Below are positions 24,901-33,533 of a DNA stretch of 64,000 nucleotides, one piece after another. The stretch comes from DASRDZ01 sp035569495 (GTDB taxonomy: Bacteria; Chloroflexota; Dormibacteria; Aeolococcales; Aeolococcaceae). Position numbers and translations under genes: made by a program. The stretch covers positions 1-64,000 of the forward strand of contig DATMMX010000032.1 in assembly GCA_035569495.1 (NCBI GenBank). Reading direction: 5' to 3'. Under the pieces are notes generated by a model that searched no databases, was not told where the DNA came from, and saw nothing but the letters and a program-made list of their open reading frames with translations. Positions within the stretch are counted from its first letter, which is position 1; each line of letters begins with the position of its first letter.

Positions 24901-26416
24901 CGAGTATTCGCCGCTGCACGCCGTGACCCTGGAACGGCAGACGCTGATCGTGCGCGGCCCGGGCGGCATGCTCGCCATGATCGAGACGACGACCGTCGAC
25001 GCGGCGCAGCCGGGAGCGGTGCCGGCCACCGCCACCCGCTACCAGCACGGCAACCACGCCGGCTCCGCGTGCGTCGAGCTCGACGAGAACGCCGCGGTGA
25101 TCACCTACGAGGAGTACTACCCGTATGGGGCGACGTCGTTCCAGGCGGGACGGTCGGCGGCCGAGGTCAGTCTCAAGCGATATCGCTTCGCCGGCAAGGA
25201 GCGCGACGAGGAGAGCTCGCTGGGATGCCATGGCGCGCGCTACTACGCCGCGTGGATCGGGCGGTGGACGTCGGCCGACCCGGCGGGGCTGGTCGACGGC
25301 GCGGGGCTCTACACCTACTGCCGCGACAACCCGGTCATCCTGCACGACCCGACCGGCACGCAGGGCACGACGGCCGACCAGGGTGCGGACGACACACCGC
25401 GGTTCCACTTCGAGCCGGCCGCGCCGCCCGCCGACGGGCGTCCCGGCCCGGGCATTCGACTTGTCTACGACCGGCCGGTGTTCCACTACCAGCTGCAGCT
25501 CCCGGCGTACACGCCGCCGCCGCCGCCGCCGGTGGTGGCGCCGGCCGATCCCCAGCCGATCAACCCGATCCAGGTCTACCAGCCCGCTCCCACGTCGGAC
25601 TTCCGGCTCGCCAACGCCTCGGTCGCCGCCGGAGGCTCGACGCTCGGCGTCGGGTCGTCGCTGCTGGCGTTCGCGTTCGCCTACGGACTGCCCAAGGCCG
25701 GCCCGTTCTCCTTCGAGGCGGTGCTCGGCATCACCGGCACGGGCGACACCACCGGGGCCCTCAGCGCCGGCTCGGTGAGCGGGGGTGCTCACGCGACGCT
25801 GAACACGGAGGACTCGCGCCACAACTTCACCGCCTACCTGACCTTCGTGCAGACCTTCGGGCAGTCGCCGCCGTGGGCGACGACGCCGCGCAACCTCGGC
25901 GGAGCGCTGGCCCTCGGCTACGAGTACCACATCGGCGGTCCGTCGAACGACTACCCGCGCGTCGCCCTGGGGGCGAACGTCAGCGGTGCCACGGGCGAAT
26001 CCGCCTCGATCTCTCCGGCGAGCACCACCACCGGGCCGACGGCCAGCCTGGCACCCGCCCTCTCGGCCGGCGCTGTGGCCAACGTTACAGTCAATCTTGG
26101 CTACTACTCGCAGCCCGGGACGCCATTCGGGATCAGCAAGGTGCCCGCCGTCAGCCTGCTCGCGGAGGGCTTCTACAACTACGCGAGCGGCGGCAGCGCG
26201 CTGACGCCGCCCGGCGGCACGGCGGGTGCGACGGGCAGCACCAGCTCGGGCGGATTCAACATCGGCGGCCTGTACAACCTGCGGCTCGACGGTGGCCGCT
26301 CGGTGTTCAGCGCCGGGGCCACCTTCGGGCCACGCTTCCAGACCGACCAGGTCGGACCACTCACGTTCCACAGCAGCGGAGTGTTCGTCGGCGGCGTGGT
26401 GGGCGCCGCCTTCTGA
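18980..26416 (+). CDS. Tc toxin TcB-TcC fusion (SpvB/TcdB domains, Rhs core, variable cargo)
   Basis: The protein is 2478 residues. It begins with a charged region and then an SpvB/TcdB N-terminal domain from about residue 38 (PGITLPKGGGAVKGIDEKL, SLSYDSGGGNG.FGLGW). FG-GAP/VCBS propeller segments follow (DLDGDGLADV near 533, DMSGDGLSDL near 593, DVDGSGTADI near 647). TcdB middle domains lie around 737-900 (FYLQDRLAGRPW, HHGHFDGVEREFRGFG). YD repeats run through 1400-1975. The Rhs core end is near 2067-2126 (RFAGKERDEES, SADPAGLVDGAGLY, then HDPTG). In known TcC proteins this shell self-cleaves after the core, using aspartates like those in DPAG and VDG, and encloses the C-terminal toxin. Here the last 352 residues are a proline-rich linker plus a beta-rich domain with no match I know. 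Fused TcB-TcC genes occur in other genera. Confidence 0.93.
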   Translation: MVDDRRRTTDRSSGGTSAPTPQRGPDAASDRQRAAALPGITLPKGGGAVKGIDEKLTVGLATGASQLNVPVPVTPGRQGFGPSLSLSYDSGGGNGVFGLGWRLSVPSITRKTSRGLPRYRDAEDSDVFVLSDAEDLVPLPDAPLPDPGGHFMVRRYRPRVEAVFARVERWQAIAGGDVHWRTITRDNVTSVFGADTSSRVVEPGNPAHVFTWLLSLSYDDRGNAVAYEYKREDTTGVPHVMGEGGRVATANLHLKRIHYGNATPFRPAVDPTPPAVWRFHVVVDYGDHDLAAPQLAESAAWPCRADSFSSYRSTFEIRTHRLCRRILVFHSFPDELPAADVLVHSTDLAYTTDAPGDPTLPVYSLLSSVTQTGYVFDAATGTYHTKQLPPLQLSWSPVAVHDTVRVAAEDVVANLPAGVDGRRWRWTDLDGEGLQGVLAEDDGAWYYKRNVSAYAPDGSPPAARFEPVAVVAHKPVGPGTGSPQLADLHGDGRLCAVEMAPPAAGYFARDGDEWAPFTPFPTTAAIDWSSPDVRTVDLDGDGLADVLLTEDDAFTWYRWLAEDGFGPPQRVATTYDEDAGPALVLNQGDSSVYLADMSGDGLSDLVRIRNGEVCYWPNLGYGRFGAKVAMDGAPWFDAPDSFDAKRVRLADVDGSGTADIVYLAARGPSVHFNRSGNGFADAVTLHDFPAVDDVASLVTLDLLGAGTTCLVWSSPLPGDGGQQLRYVDLMGGVKPHLLVGVVNNTGAETSLTYATSTRFYLQDRLAGRPWATRLAFPVQVVARQEVRERVTGTRLVSSYSYHHGHFDGVEREFRGFGMVEQVDAEAVPAASGAGTFSSTPSIAGAEFALPPVRTRTWFHTGAYIGGEDIATVLSRDYFVGDAQAAHLQATRFDGATTPEEMREACRALRGRVLRTEVYADDGAPQANVPYAVTQHRYQVRLLQAPTKLSYGSVHASDLETLSYHYERNVLDPRVSHQLALEVDAYGTAIKSASTGYARRTAGAVSEQDATPVTYTERDVANVVDQPAWYRLGVPVEVRTYELTGLGAHTDAALLDPDTLHGQAVAAATIAVEVAPGVGIEKRLIGRTRTVYRADDLSGPLPLMTIGSLALVDRSYTLTMTAGLATSIYAPKVAGVTAIATTQGGYADLDGDGSWWAPSPRLFYSADPVNPDIAFARQHFFLPQGHVDCFGNVSRIAWEHDLVVVQSTDPVGNVTSASVNYRLMQPWLMTDPNLNRSGVRVDALGMVVATAQMGKALPGGADEGDHLDVTTPEPSATDDPTTRVDYGLDAYSTWAADVAHDPDRPTPVFVHTRARVRHKDAATPWLETYAYSDGLGRAVLTKAQAEPGDAPVVAAGKLTLVHTDSRWVGTGRVVNDNKANPVKAYEPFFDTTPAYTAEPLLVLTGVTAITRYDPLSRPVRVDKPNGTFTGVEFDPWRQLAADENDTVLDSEWYTARIGGALGGDQQDAATKAAAHAHTPLVSDVDTLGRVCHTIADGVAGQFSTHTVLDIQGRVLATVDALGRTVMSTDYDVSGGTVHTSSVDAGERWTLLDATGKPLRSWDSRGHEVRHTYDAARRPLGVSVSDGGGALRLVESALYGEGQPGDVAANLRGTVYEQRDGAGLLTNAHRDFKGNLLEVRRQVLDDVRADVDWSGASPLAPETFTTATTYDALNRTVTVTTPDSSVTTHTYNQRSLLDGVTVALHGAGAPTTYVNAVAYDAKAQRQMIAYGSGAVSTFSYDPQTFRLVHLVTTRPAGGSPVQDLTYTHDPVGNITRVADAAQSTIFFANQLVAPTGDYTYDTIYRLTHAAGREHIGQSASAPATWDDADRRAVPLPTDPQAMRNYTEAYTYDLVGNIATVVHTNAGGGWTRSYSYDAPNVPPHNNRLSSTTIGATTELYGHDAAGNMVAMPHLSLLSWDFKDQLQTTARQVVAGGDPRTTWYRYDAGAGRLRKSTVTAAGAVAHERIYQGDYEVYREYSPLHAVTLERQTLIVRGPGGMLAMIETTTVDAAQPGAVPATATRYQHGNHAGSACVELDENAAVITYEEYYPYGATSFQAGRSAAEVSLKRYRFAGKERDEESSLGCHGARYYAAWIGRWTSADPAGLVDGAGLYTYCRDNPVILHDPTGTQGTTADQGADDTPRFHFEPAAPPADGRPGPGIRLVYDRPVFHYQLQLPAYTPPPPPPVVAPADPQPINPIQVYQPAPTSDFRLANASVAAGGSTLGVGSSLLAFAFAYGLPKAGPFSFEAVLGITGTGDTTGALSAGSVSGGAHATLNTEDSRHNFTAYLTFVQTFGQSPPWATTPRNLGGALALGYEYHIGGPSNDYPRVALGANVSGATGESASISPASTTTGPTASLAPALSAGAVANVTVNLGYYSQPGTPFGISKVPAVSLLAEGFYNYASGGSALTPPGGTAGATGSTSSGGFNIGGLYNLRLDGGRSVFSAGATFGPRFQTDQVGPLTFHSSGVFVGGVVGAAF

Positions 26417-26444
26417 CGGACTCTCGGGTTCACGCGGAGACAAC

Positions 26445-29400
26445 ATGGACAGCAGCAGAGACCCCAGCCGTGCAGGACGATCCGACTCCGACCGCGACTT
26501 CGAGCGCGACCGCGATCAGGACGGTGACGGCGACGGCAGGGCGTCGACACCGGCCGGCCCGTTCACCGAGACGGTCTACACGGTCATCGGAACCGTCAGC
26601 AGTCCCGACAGTCCCGCGGTGGGCGGCCTGGTCGTGCAGCTGGTCGACAAGAACGTCGGCGGCGACGTCGTCGCGGTGCGCGGCCAGACCGACGCCGGCG
26701 GCACCTTCACCCTGCGCGCCGGCTTCACCGACGCCGACCTGAGGGAGCGCCACAAGACCCGGCCCGACCTGCAGGTGCAGGCGCTGCACGACAACGCCGT
26801 CGCCGCCGGCTCGGTGGTGCGCTGGAACGCGAGCCCGGAAGAGCGGCTCGACGTGTCCCTGCCCGCGGGACTGCCGCTGCCCAGCGAGTACGAGACGCTG
26901 ACCACCGCGCTGGCGCAGATCATCCCGGGCTCGCTCGCCGACCTGCAGGAGGGCCCGGACCGCCAGGACATCACCTACCTGGCCAACAAGTCGGGCTGGG
27001 ACGCTCGCGCGGTGGCGATGAGCAGCCTGGCCGCTCAGCTGGGTGTGCAAGGTGGCGCCGCCACCAACGGCGCATCACCGGCCGGCGGCGGCGCGGCGGC
27101 GGCCACGGCTGCTGCTGTCTCGGCGATTCATCCCGCGTTCTACTACGCGCTGCTGCGCGCCGGCCTGCCCAGCGACCCGGTGCAGCTCCACCTCACCCAA
27201 CCGGCAACGGTGCAGGCGGTGTGGCAGCAGGCGATCGCGCAGCGGGTCATCCCCCAGGCGCTGGAGCAGGACATTCCCGCCGCCCTGCAACAGTTCCAGG
27301 CCGTCGCCGCCAACCATCTGCTGACCGCGCCCGCGAGGGTCGGCCCGTCGACGCTCGGCGACCTGCTGCACACCACCTTCGGCAACGACCCCGCGCGCGC
27401 CGGGCAGTTCGCCTCCCTCTACGTGCAGTACCAGGATCAGCCCGAGAAGCTGTGGAGCCAGGTCGAGCAGGCCTTCGGCGCCGACACCGCTGCGCGCCTG
27501 CAGCTCGACGGCGCGCTCGCCTACCTCACCGTCAACAACGCGCCGCTGGTCGCGGCGCTGCACAACGCGCAGCGCGATCGCCCCGTCCTCACCGCCGGCG
27601 ACCTCGTCGATCGCGGCTACGCCGACGCATCGGCGTGGAGCGCGCTGCTCCAGGACGTGCAGCCGCCGGACGGCATCGCGGGCACCACCGTGGACGAGAA
27701 GAAGGCCAACTACGCGGAGCTGCTCGCCGCGCACGTGCGCGTCGGCTTCCCCACCGCCACGGTGGGGCACATGGTCGGCACCGGGACGCTGCCGCTCGGC
27801 GACGCGGGCGCGCAGCACGACGTCGCCACCTTCCTCAGCGAGCATCAGGCGACCTTCGACATCGGCGTCGAGCCGGTGCAGCGCTACCTGGCGCGCACCG
27901 GGACGGTGGCCGCGCCGCCGGTGGTCGAGCAGGTCACCCGCCTGCAGCGCGTGTACCAGATCACCCCCGACCACACCACCATGGCGGGACTGCTCGGCGC
28001 CGGCGTGGACTCGGCGTACGCCGTGGTGCAGATGGGCCAGGAGGGATTCCTGCGCACCTGCGCCGACAAGCTGGGCGGCGAGGCGCAGGCGCGCATGGTG
28101 TTCGCGCGGGCGCGCACCGTGTACGCGTCGACGCTGGGGGTCACCCTCGACTACCTCAGCGCGAAGCGGGCGCCGGCGCTGGGATCGGGTGTCTTCGGCA
28201 GCGTCATCGACCCGCTGCGCCACTGGGGCGGCCTGTTCGGCAACGCCGGCCCGCCCGTCCACGGCAACGGTGGCGGCCCCTCACCGGTGTTCGCCCAGGC
28301 CACTCTCGACGACCTCTTCGGCAACCTCGACTACTGCACCTGCGACGACTGCCAGTCGATCATCAGCCCGGCGGCGTACCTGGTCGACCTGCTCCATTTC
28401 GTCGACGTCGCCGCCGGCGCACCGTTCGACAACCCGCAGTCGGTGCTGCTGCATCGCCGTCCTGACATCGGCGCGCTGCCGCTGACCTGCGACAACACCA
28501 ACATCGCGCTGCCCTACCTCGACCTGGTCAACGAGACGCTGGAGTACTACGCCGGCAACGGCCTGTCGATGGCGGGCTACGCCGGCCACGACACCGACGG
28601 CACCGTGTCGCACGCCGCGCTCGACGCCGCGCCGCAGAACGACGACGACACCCATGCGCAGGCCGCCTACACCACGCTGCAGCAGGTCTGGTTCCCGGCG
28701 CCGCTGCCCTTCCACCGCGAGCTGGAACGGCTGCGCAGCCGGCTGACCACGCTGGGCACCACGCTGCACGACGTGATGAAGGTGCTGCGCACCGGCGAGA
28801 CGCTGGAGGCGCCGATCCCCGCCGACCGCAACTCCTACGGTTGGCGCGACATCCTTGCCGAGCGCCTGGGCATCTCGCGGCTCGAGTACCGGCTGCTCAC
28901 CGACAGCACGCTGACCCTGGCCGAGGTGTACGGCTACGCGCCGGGCACGGACGTGGTCGCGCAGATGTCGCCGCTGCAGGAGTTCTCGCGCCGCACCGGC
29001 GTCGCCTACACCGACGTCGAGGACATCCTGCGCACCCGCTTCATCAACCCCAGCGCGGCGCTGATCCCGCTGCTCGACGACCTCGAGGTCACCGCCGACG
29101 TGCTCAAGCAGGTGCACGACGGCACGCTCACCGCCGCGCAGTTCGCCGCCCTGCTGCCCGCGGGCCTCGACCCGGCGCGCTACGGCGCGGTCAACCTCGA
29201 CGGCGTCGCCGCGTGGGTCACCAACAACTACGCGAGCATCATGGACCTGGTGGTCATCGACGTCGCGGGCGCGCCGTGCGACACCACCAAGATGCTGCTG
29301 CGCCGGCTCAACCCCGATCCCGCGGCGGACATCCTCCAACCCGTCGACTTCGTCCGCCTGCTGCGCTTCATCCGGCTGTGGCGCCGGCTCGGCCTCAGCG

Positions 29401-32400
29401 TGCAGCACACCGACGACCTGCTCAGCGCCTTCTACCAGCCCACCGGTCCCGGTGGCAGCACCGACCTGCAGCTCCTCGACGGCGGCATGCTGGCGACGCT
29501 GCCGCGCATCGGCCTGGTGTACGAGCTGGTCGACCTGCTCGGCCTCGACCTGCAGAGCGACCTCGACAGCGTGCTCACCCTGTGGGCGCCGATCGGCACC
29601 GCGGGGCCGGATTCGCTGTACGCGCGCATGTTCCTCAGCCCCAGCGTGCTGCCGCGGCCGGTCGGACAGCCCAGCCCGTTCCGGCCCGCCCAGGACGGCA
29701 CCGTGCTGACGCCGCCGCCGGGCCACCTGCTCGACGAGAAGACCGCGCTGTGCGCGGCACTCAACCTGACCAGCACCGAGTTCGACCTGATCACCGGGAC
29801 CGGCACCGCGGCCGGCTCGCCCCTCGGCCTCGGCTACGACGGCACCACGCCGCTGGCGCTCGACCGGATCAGCGCCGTCTACCGGCGCGCCTGGCTGGCC
29901 CGTGTCCTGCGCATCAGCGTGCTGGAGCTGCTCAGCCTGACCGTGCACACCGGCATCGACCCCTTCGCGCCGCCCGTCGCCGACGACGCGCACCCGGTGT
30001 CGTCGCCGGCGCTCGACTTCATCCGCATGGTGCAGGACATGGCCGCGGCGGGGCTGTCGCCGGTGCAGGCGCTCTACCTGCTCTGGAACGTCGACCTCAG
30101 CGGCGTCTCGCAGCCGGACGGCAGCGTGGTCACCGGCCTGGCCGCCGCGCTGCGCAGCGCGTTCGTCGCCATCGACGGCCAGTTCGCGGTGACCCCGACG
30201 ACCACGCTCGACACCGCGCGCGGGCTGATGGCGCTGGTGCTCGGCGCGCCCGTCGCCGCCACCTACGTGGGGCTGCTCGACCAGACCAACGTGGTGTCGA
30301 TCAGTTTCGGCTACACCCAGCCACAACTCCCGCCCGCGGTGGTCAGCGCCGGCCACGGCCGGCTCGGCTACGACGACCTGGCCAAGCGGCTCAGCTTCAC
30401 CGGGTACCTCGACGCGGCAACCCTGACCGCCATGGAGGTCGCCGCGGCCGCCGACGTGGCCTTGACGCCCGCGCTGGTGTCGCTCGGCGCCGCCGCCACG
30501 CAGTCGCTCGACACGTTCTTCGCCAGGTACGACAACGCCCAGCTCCGGCTGCGCCCGCTCTACACCGACTACGTCAGCTCGCCGGATCCCACGGTGCTCG
30601 GCAACCTGCCCGCGCTGCTGGCCCAACTGCTGCCGCTGCTGGCCGACCGGCGCAAGCAGCAGCAGGCACTCACCGCGGTGACCGCCGCGGCGGGCAGCGA
30701 CGCCGGGTTCGCCCCGAGGCTGCTCGACACCGGCGGCGTGATCCCCTCGGCGACCGCGCCGGCGTCGCCCGCCGTCGACGACTTCACCGCGCTGGCCGCC
30801 GGCGGCCTCAGCGTCGCCTACTTCTTCGCCAACGACCCGACCCTGCCGCCCGACAAGACGCTGGACGTGGTGGGCTCGCTGAGCTATGGACCGGGAAGTC
30901 CGTTGCGTCCGCCCGAGGACGCCGGCGTGGCGCCGTTCGCGGCCACCTGGTCGGGTTGGGTGCTGGCGCCGCAGAACGGCGACTACGACATCCGCATCGC
31001 CGTCGACGCCGGCGCCACCGTGGACGTGCGCATCGCCGGCGCGCCGGTCGCCGGGGCGGTCGGCGCCGGCAACGTGTGGAGCAACGCCGCCGCCGTATCC
31101 TTCAGCGCGGGCAGCCCGACGGCGATCCGCATCACCGCGCGAGGGCTGACCAGCACGTTCGCGGTGACGTGGGAGACGACCGGCGCGGGATGGCAGCCGA
31201 TCCCCTCGCCGTCGCTGCTCGCCGCCGCGCTGGTCGACCACGTGGCCACCAGCTATCTGCGCTTCCTCAAGACCACCGGGCTGGCCGCCGACCTGTCATT
31301 GACGCCCGCCGAGCTGATCGACCTGGCCACCGCGGAGGGCCTCACCGTCGGCGTCGCAGGCGCGGCGTGGCCCGCGGCCCTCACCGTGAACGGTCCGGCG
31401 CCGTCGTTGCAGTACGCCGACCTGGCCCGGGTGCTGCGCGCCGTGCTCGACTTCGCGCGACTCAAGGCGCGATTCTCCACCTCGCCGATCAAGCTGCTCG
31501 ACGCGCTCACCGCCGTGCGCACCTCGCACGACACCGGCAGGCTGCTCGCCCTCACCGGGTGGGCACCGGCGTCGCTGCAGGCGCTGGTGTTGCGTCTGTT
31601 CGGCGTCACCGACCTCTGGCTGGTGCCCGACCTGCCCGCGTCGCTGCGCCGGCTCGACGCCGCCTTCGCGGTGGTCACCACCTGCCGGCTCAGCGCGGGC
31701 ACGCTGATCGCGGCGGCGACCTGCGACCCCACCGACGCGGTGGTCTCCGACTTCGAGGCGGCGATGCGCTCGCGCTACGCGCAGGCCGACTGGCTGCACG
31801 CGGTCAAGCCCGCCAACGACACGCTGCGCGAGATGCAGCGCGACGCACTGGTCGCCTACATCCTGGTGACGTCGGGGGAGGCCATCCTGGCCGAGCTGGG
31901 CATCGCCACCGGCACCAACCGCGTGCCCACCGCGGACGACCTCTTCAACTACTTCCTGATGGACGTCGAGATGCAGCCCTGCATGGAGACGTCGCGCATC
32001 CGGCACGCGCTCTCCTCGGTGCAGCTCTTCATCGAACGCTCGCTGCGCAACCTCGAACCCATGGTCGACCCGGCGAGCATCGACGCGCAGCAGTGGGAGT
32101 GGCGCAAGCGCTACCGCGTCTGGCAGGCCAACCGCGAGGTCTTCCTCTGGCCGGAGAACTGGCTCGATCCCAGCCTGCGCGACGACCAGTCGCCGATGTT
32201 CAAGACGACCCTCAAGCAGCTGCTGCAGAGCGACATCAGCGACGACGGCGCTGCCTCGGCGTACCTCGACTACCTGTCCAAGCTGGAGCAGGTGGCCAAG
32301 CTGGAGCCGTGCGCGCTGTACTACCAACCCGCCACCGCCGCCGGTGGGGACGACGTCGCACACGTCATCGCCCGCACCGCGGGCGCGCACCGCAAGTACC

Positions 32401-33533
32401 ACTACCGCCGCTACGAGGGCGGCGCCTGGACGCCGTGGGAGGAGGTCAAGCTGCAGATCGACGACGACCCGGTGGCCATCTACAAGTGGAACAACCGGCT
32501 CGTCCTGCTCTGGCTGCAGATCCAGCAGAAGCCCGCGGTGGACGCGTCGAACATCGGGTCGCACCTGCCCGGCAGGACGACCGGCAACACGCTCGCCCAG
32601 CAGCACCTGGGCGACCTCACCTCCCAGGTGGCCGCCACGGCGCCGAGTCAGACCCGCATGACCACCTCGGCGGTGCTGTACTTCAGTGAGTACTACAACG
32701 GGCAGTGGCAGCCGGCCAAGACGTCCGATGTGGACCACCCGGTCAACCTGCAGTTCGTCATCGGCGACGCACTCGACCGCTCCACGCTCATGCTCCGGCC
32801 CTGGCACAACGTCGACGCCACCGACGAGGCGCTCTACGTCGACATCGCCAACCGCGCCTGGGCACCCTGGACCATCGCCGGTCCCGTGGGCATGGGTCCT
32901 CTGCTGACCTGGGGATTCACCACGGGTTTCGTCCTGCACAACACGCACAGCGCGCCGGTGACCTGGGGGAACGTGCCGCCCGTGCAGCTCACCATGGCGC
33001 CGCGGACGCGCGGCCTGCCCCCCGCGGTGACCGCGTCCAGTGCGCAGACGCTGCGCGCCGAGTACAAGTCGTCGCTCACCCATATGGCCGACGTCGACGT
33101 GCTCACCGGCCACCTGCCGCAGCGCGCCGTCCCCGCCCAGCCGCTCGACATCGACCAGTGGGACATGCCCTTCTTCTTCGGCGACGTGCGCAACGTGTTC
33201 TACGTCACCAGCGACGCGTCGGTCATCCTCATCGACCGCTACCGCGGCTACGGCCTGTGGGAGAAGGCCCCGCTGGGTATCGGGGACGTCGTGCAGATCC
33301 CGCCCGTGGTCGGCCCGCAGCGGGTTCCGCCGGGCGACCCGGTGGAGAAGCTGCCCATCGAGATGGGCGACCCCGTGGCGGCGCAGCAGGTGATCGCGCA
33401 GGGGATGAGGGCGGTGATCGCCGACCCGGCGTCGCTCAGCTTCCAGGGACGCGACATCGGAGCCACCGGGAGCGTGGCGGTTCAGGCCGGCCGGCAGGCG
33501 AGCGCCGGCAGCAACGGGGAGACACCGGCATGA
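26445..33533 (+). CDS. Tc toxin TcA, N-terminal part (shell, receptor-binding and neuraminidase-like regions)
   Basis: The product is 2362 residues from ATG 26445, with GGAGA six bases upstream and 28 bases after the TcB-TcC stop. It has an Asp/Arg-rich start, then a small beta domain like a carboxypeptidase regulatory repeat (about 42-130). The VRP1-type helical shell carries the hallmark DYCTCDDCQSIISPAAYLVDLL near residue 629 with RRPDIG and CDNTN after it. A PA14-like beta domain lies at about 1449-1582. ABC-toxin N-terminal and neuraminidase-like regions lie around 1796-2270 (QQWEWRKRYRVWQANREVFLWPENW). The pore and TcB-docking parts are missing and are supplied by the next gene. TcA pentamers form the outer shell of the injection machine. 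Confidence 0.9.
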   Translation: MDSSRDPSRAGRSDSDRDFERDRDQDGDGDGRASTPAGPFTETVYTVIGTVSSPDSPAVGGLVVQLVDKNVGGDVVAVRGQTDAGGTFTLRAGFTDADLRERHKTRPDLQVQALHDNAVAAGSVVRWNASPEERLDVSLPAGLPLPSEYETLTTALAQIIPGSLADLQEGPDRQDITYLANKSGWDARAVAMSSLAAQLGVQGGAATNGASPAGGGAAAATAAAVSAIHPAFYYALLRAGLPSDPVQLHLTQPATVQAVWQQAIAQRVIPQALEQDIPAALQQFQAVAANHLLTAPARVGPSTLGDLLHTTFGNDPARAGQFASLYVQYQDQPEKLWSQVEQAFGADTAARLQLDGALAYLTVNNAPLVAALHNAQRDRPVLTAGDLVDRGYADASAWSALLQDVQPPDGIAGTTVDEKKANYAELLAAHVRVGFPTATVGHMVGTGTLPLGDAGAQHDVATFLSEHQATFDIGVEPVQRYLARTGTVAAPPVVEQVTRLQRVYQITPDHTTMAGLLGAGVDSAYAVVQMGQEGFLRTCADKLGGEAQARMVFARARTVYASTLGVTLDYLSAKRAPALGSGVFGSVIDPLRHWGGLFGNAGPPVHGNGGGPSPVFAQATLDDLFGNLDYCTCDDCQSIISPAAYLVDLLHFVDVAAGAPFDNPQSVLLHRRPDIGALPLTCDNTNIALPYLDLVNETLEYYAGNGLSMAGYAGHDTDGTVSHAALDAAPQNDDDTHAQAAYTTLQQVWFPAPLPFHRELERLRSRLTTLGTTLHDVMKVLRTGETLEAPIPADRNSYGWRDILAERLGISRLEYRLLTDSTLTLAEVYGYAPGTDVVAQMSPLQEFSRRTGVAYTDVEDILRTRFINPSAALIPLLDDLEVTADVLKQVHDGTLTAAQFAALLPAGLDPARYGAVNLDGVAAWVTNNYASIMDLVVIDVAGAPCDTTKMLLRRLNPDPAADILQPVDFVRLLRFIRLWRRLGLSVQHTDDLLSAFYQPTGPGGSTDLQLLDGGMLATLPRIGLVYELVDLLGLDLQSDLDSVLTLWAPIGTAGPDSLYARMFLSPSVLPRPVGQPSPFRPAQDGTVLTPPPGHLLDEKTALCAALNLTSTEFDLITGTGTAAGSPLGLGYDGTTPLALDRISAVYRRAWLARVLRISVLELLSLTVHTGIDPFAPPVADDAHPVSSPALDFIRMVQDMAAAGLSPVQALYLLWNVDLSGVSQPDGSVVTGLAAALRSAFVAIDGQFAVTPTTTLDTARGLMALVLGAPVAATYVGLLDQTNVVSISFGYTQPQLPPAVVSAGHGRLGYDDLAKRLSFTGYLDAATLTAMEVAAAADVALTPALVSLGAAATQSLDTFFARYDNAQLRLRPLYTDYVSSPDPTVLGNLPALLAQLLPLLADRRKQQQALTAVTAAAGSDAGFAPRLLDTGGVIPSATAPASPAVDDFTALAAGGLSVAYFFANDPTLPPDKTLDVVGSLSYGPGSPLRPPEDAGVAPFAATWSGWVLAPQNGDYDIRIAVDAGATVDVRIAGAPVAGAVGAGNVWSNAAAVSFSAGSPTAIRITARGLTSTFAVTWETTGAGWQPIPSPSLLAAALVDHVATSYLRFLKTTGLAADLSLTPAELIDLATAEGLTVGVAGAAWPAALTVNGPAPSLQYADLARVLRAVLDFARLKARFSTSPIKLLDALTAVRTSHDTGRLLALTGWAPASLQALVLRLFGVTDLWLVPDLPASLRRLDAAFAVVTTCRLSAGTLIAAATCDPTDAVVSDFEAAMRSRYAQADWLHAVKPANDTLREMQRDALVAYILVTSGEAILAELGIATGTNRVPTADDLFNYFLMDVEMQPCMETSRIRHALSSVQLFIERSLRNLEPMVDPASIDAQQWEWRKRYRVWQANREVFLWPENWLDPSLRDDQSPMFKTTLKQLLQSDISDDGAASAYLDYLSKLEQVAKLEPCALYYQPATAAGGDDVAHVIARTAGAHRKYHYRRYEGGAWTPWEEVKLQIDDDPVAIYKWNNRLVLLWLQIQQKPAVDASNIGSHLPGRTTGNTLAQQHLGDLTSQVAATAPSQTRMTTSAVLYFSEYYNGQWQPAKTSDVDHPVNLQFVIGDALDRSTLMLRPWHNVDATDEALYVDIANRAWAPWTIAGPVGMGPLLTWGFTTGFVLHNTHSAPVTWGNVPPVQLTMAPRTRGLPPAVTASSAQTLRAEYKSSLTHMADVDVLTGHLPQRAVPAQPLDIDQWDMPFFFGDVRNVFYVTSDASVILIDRYRGYGLWEKAPLGIGDVVQIPPVVGPQRVPPGDPVEKLPIEMGDPVAAQQVIAQGMRAVIADPASLSFQGRDIGATGSVAVQAGRQASAGSNGETPA

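Noticed and set aside
22451..26446. A 1331-residue antisense frame opposite the TcB-TcC gene
   Set aside because: Composition is Val/Arg/Gly/His-rich with no domain. The plus strand carries unmistakable YD/Rhs repeats.
28281..31241. A 986-residue antisense frame opposite TcA-N
   Set aside because: Low-complexity Arg/Gly/Gln-rich translation; the sense strand has the VRP1 hallmark.
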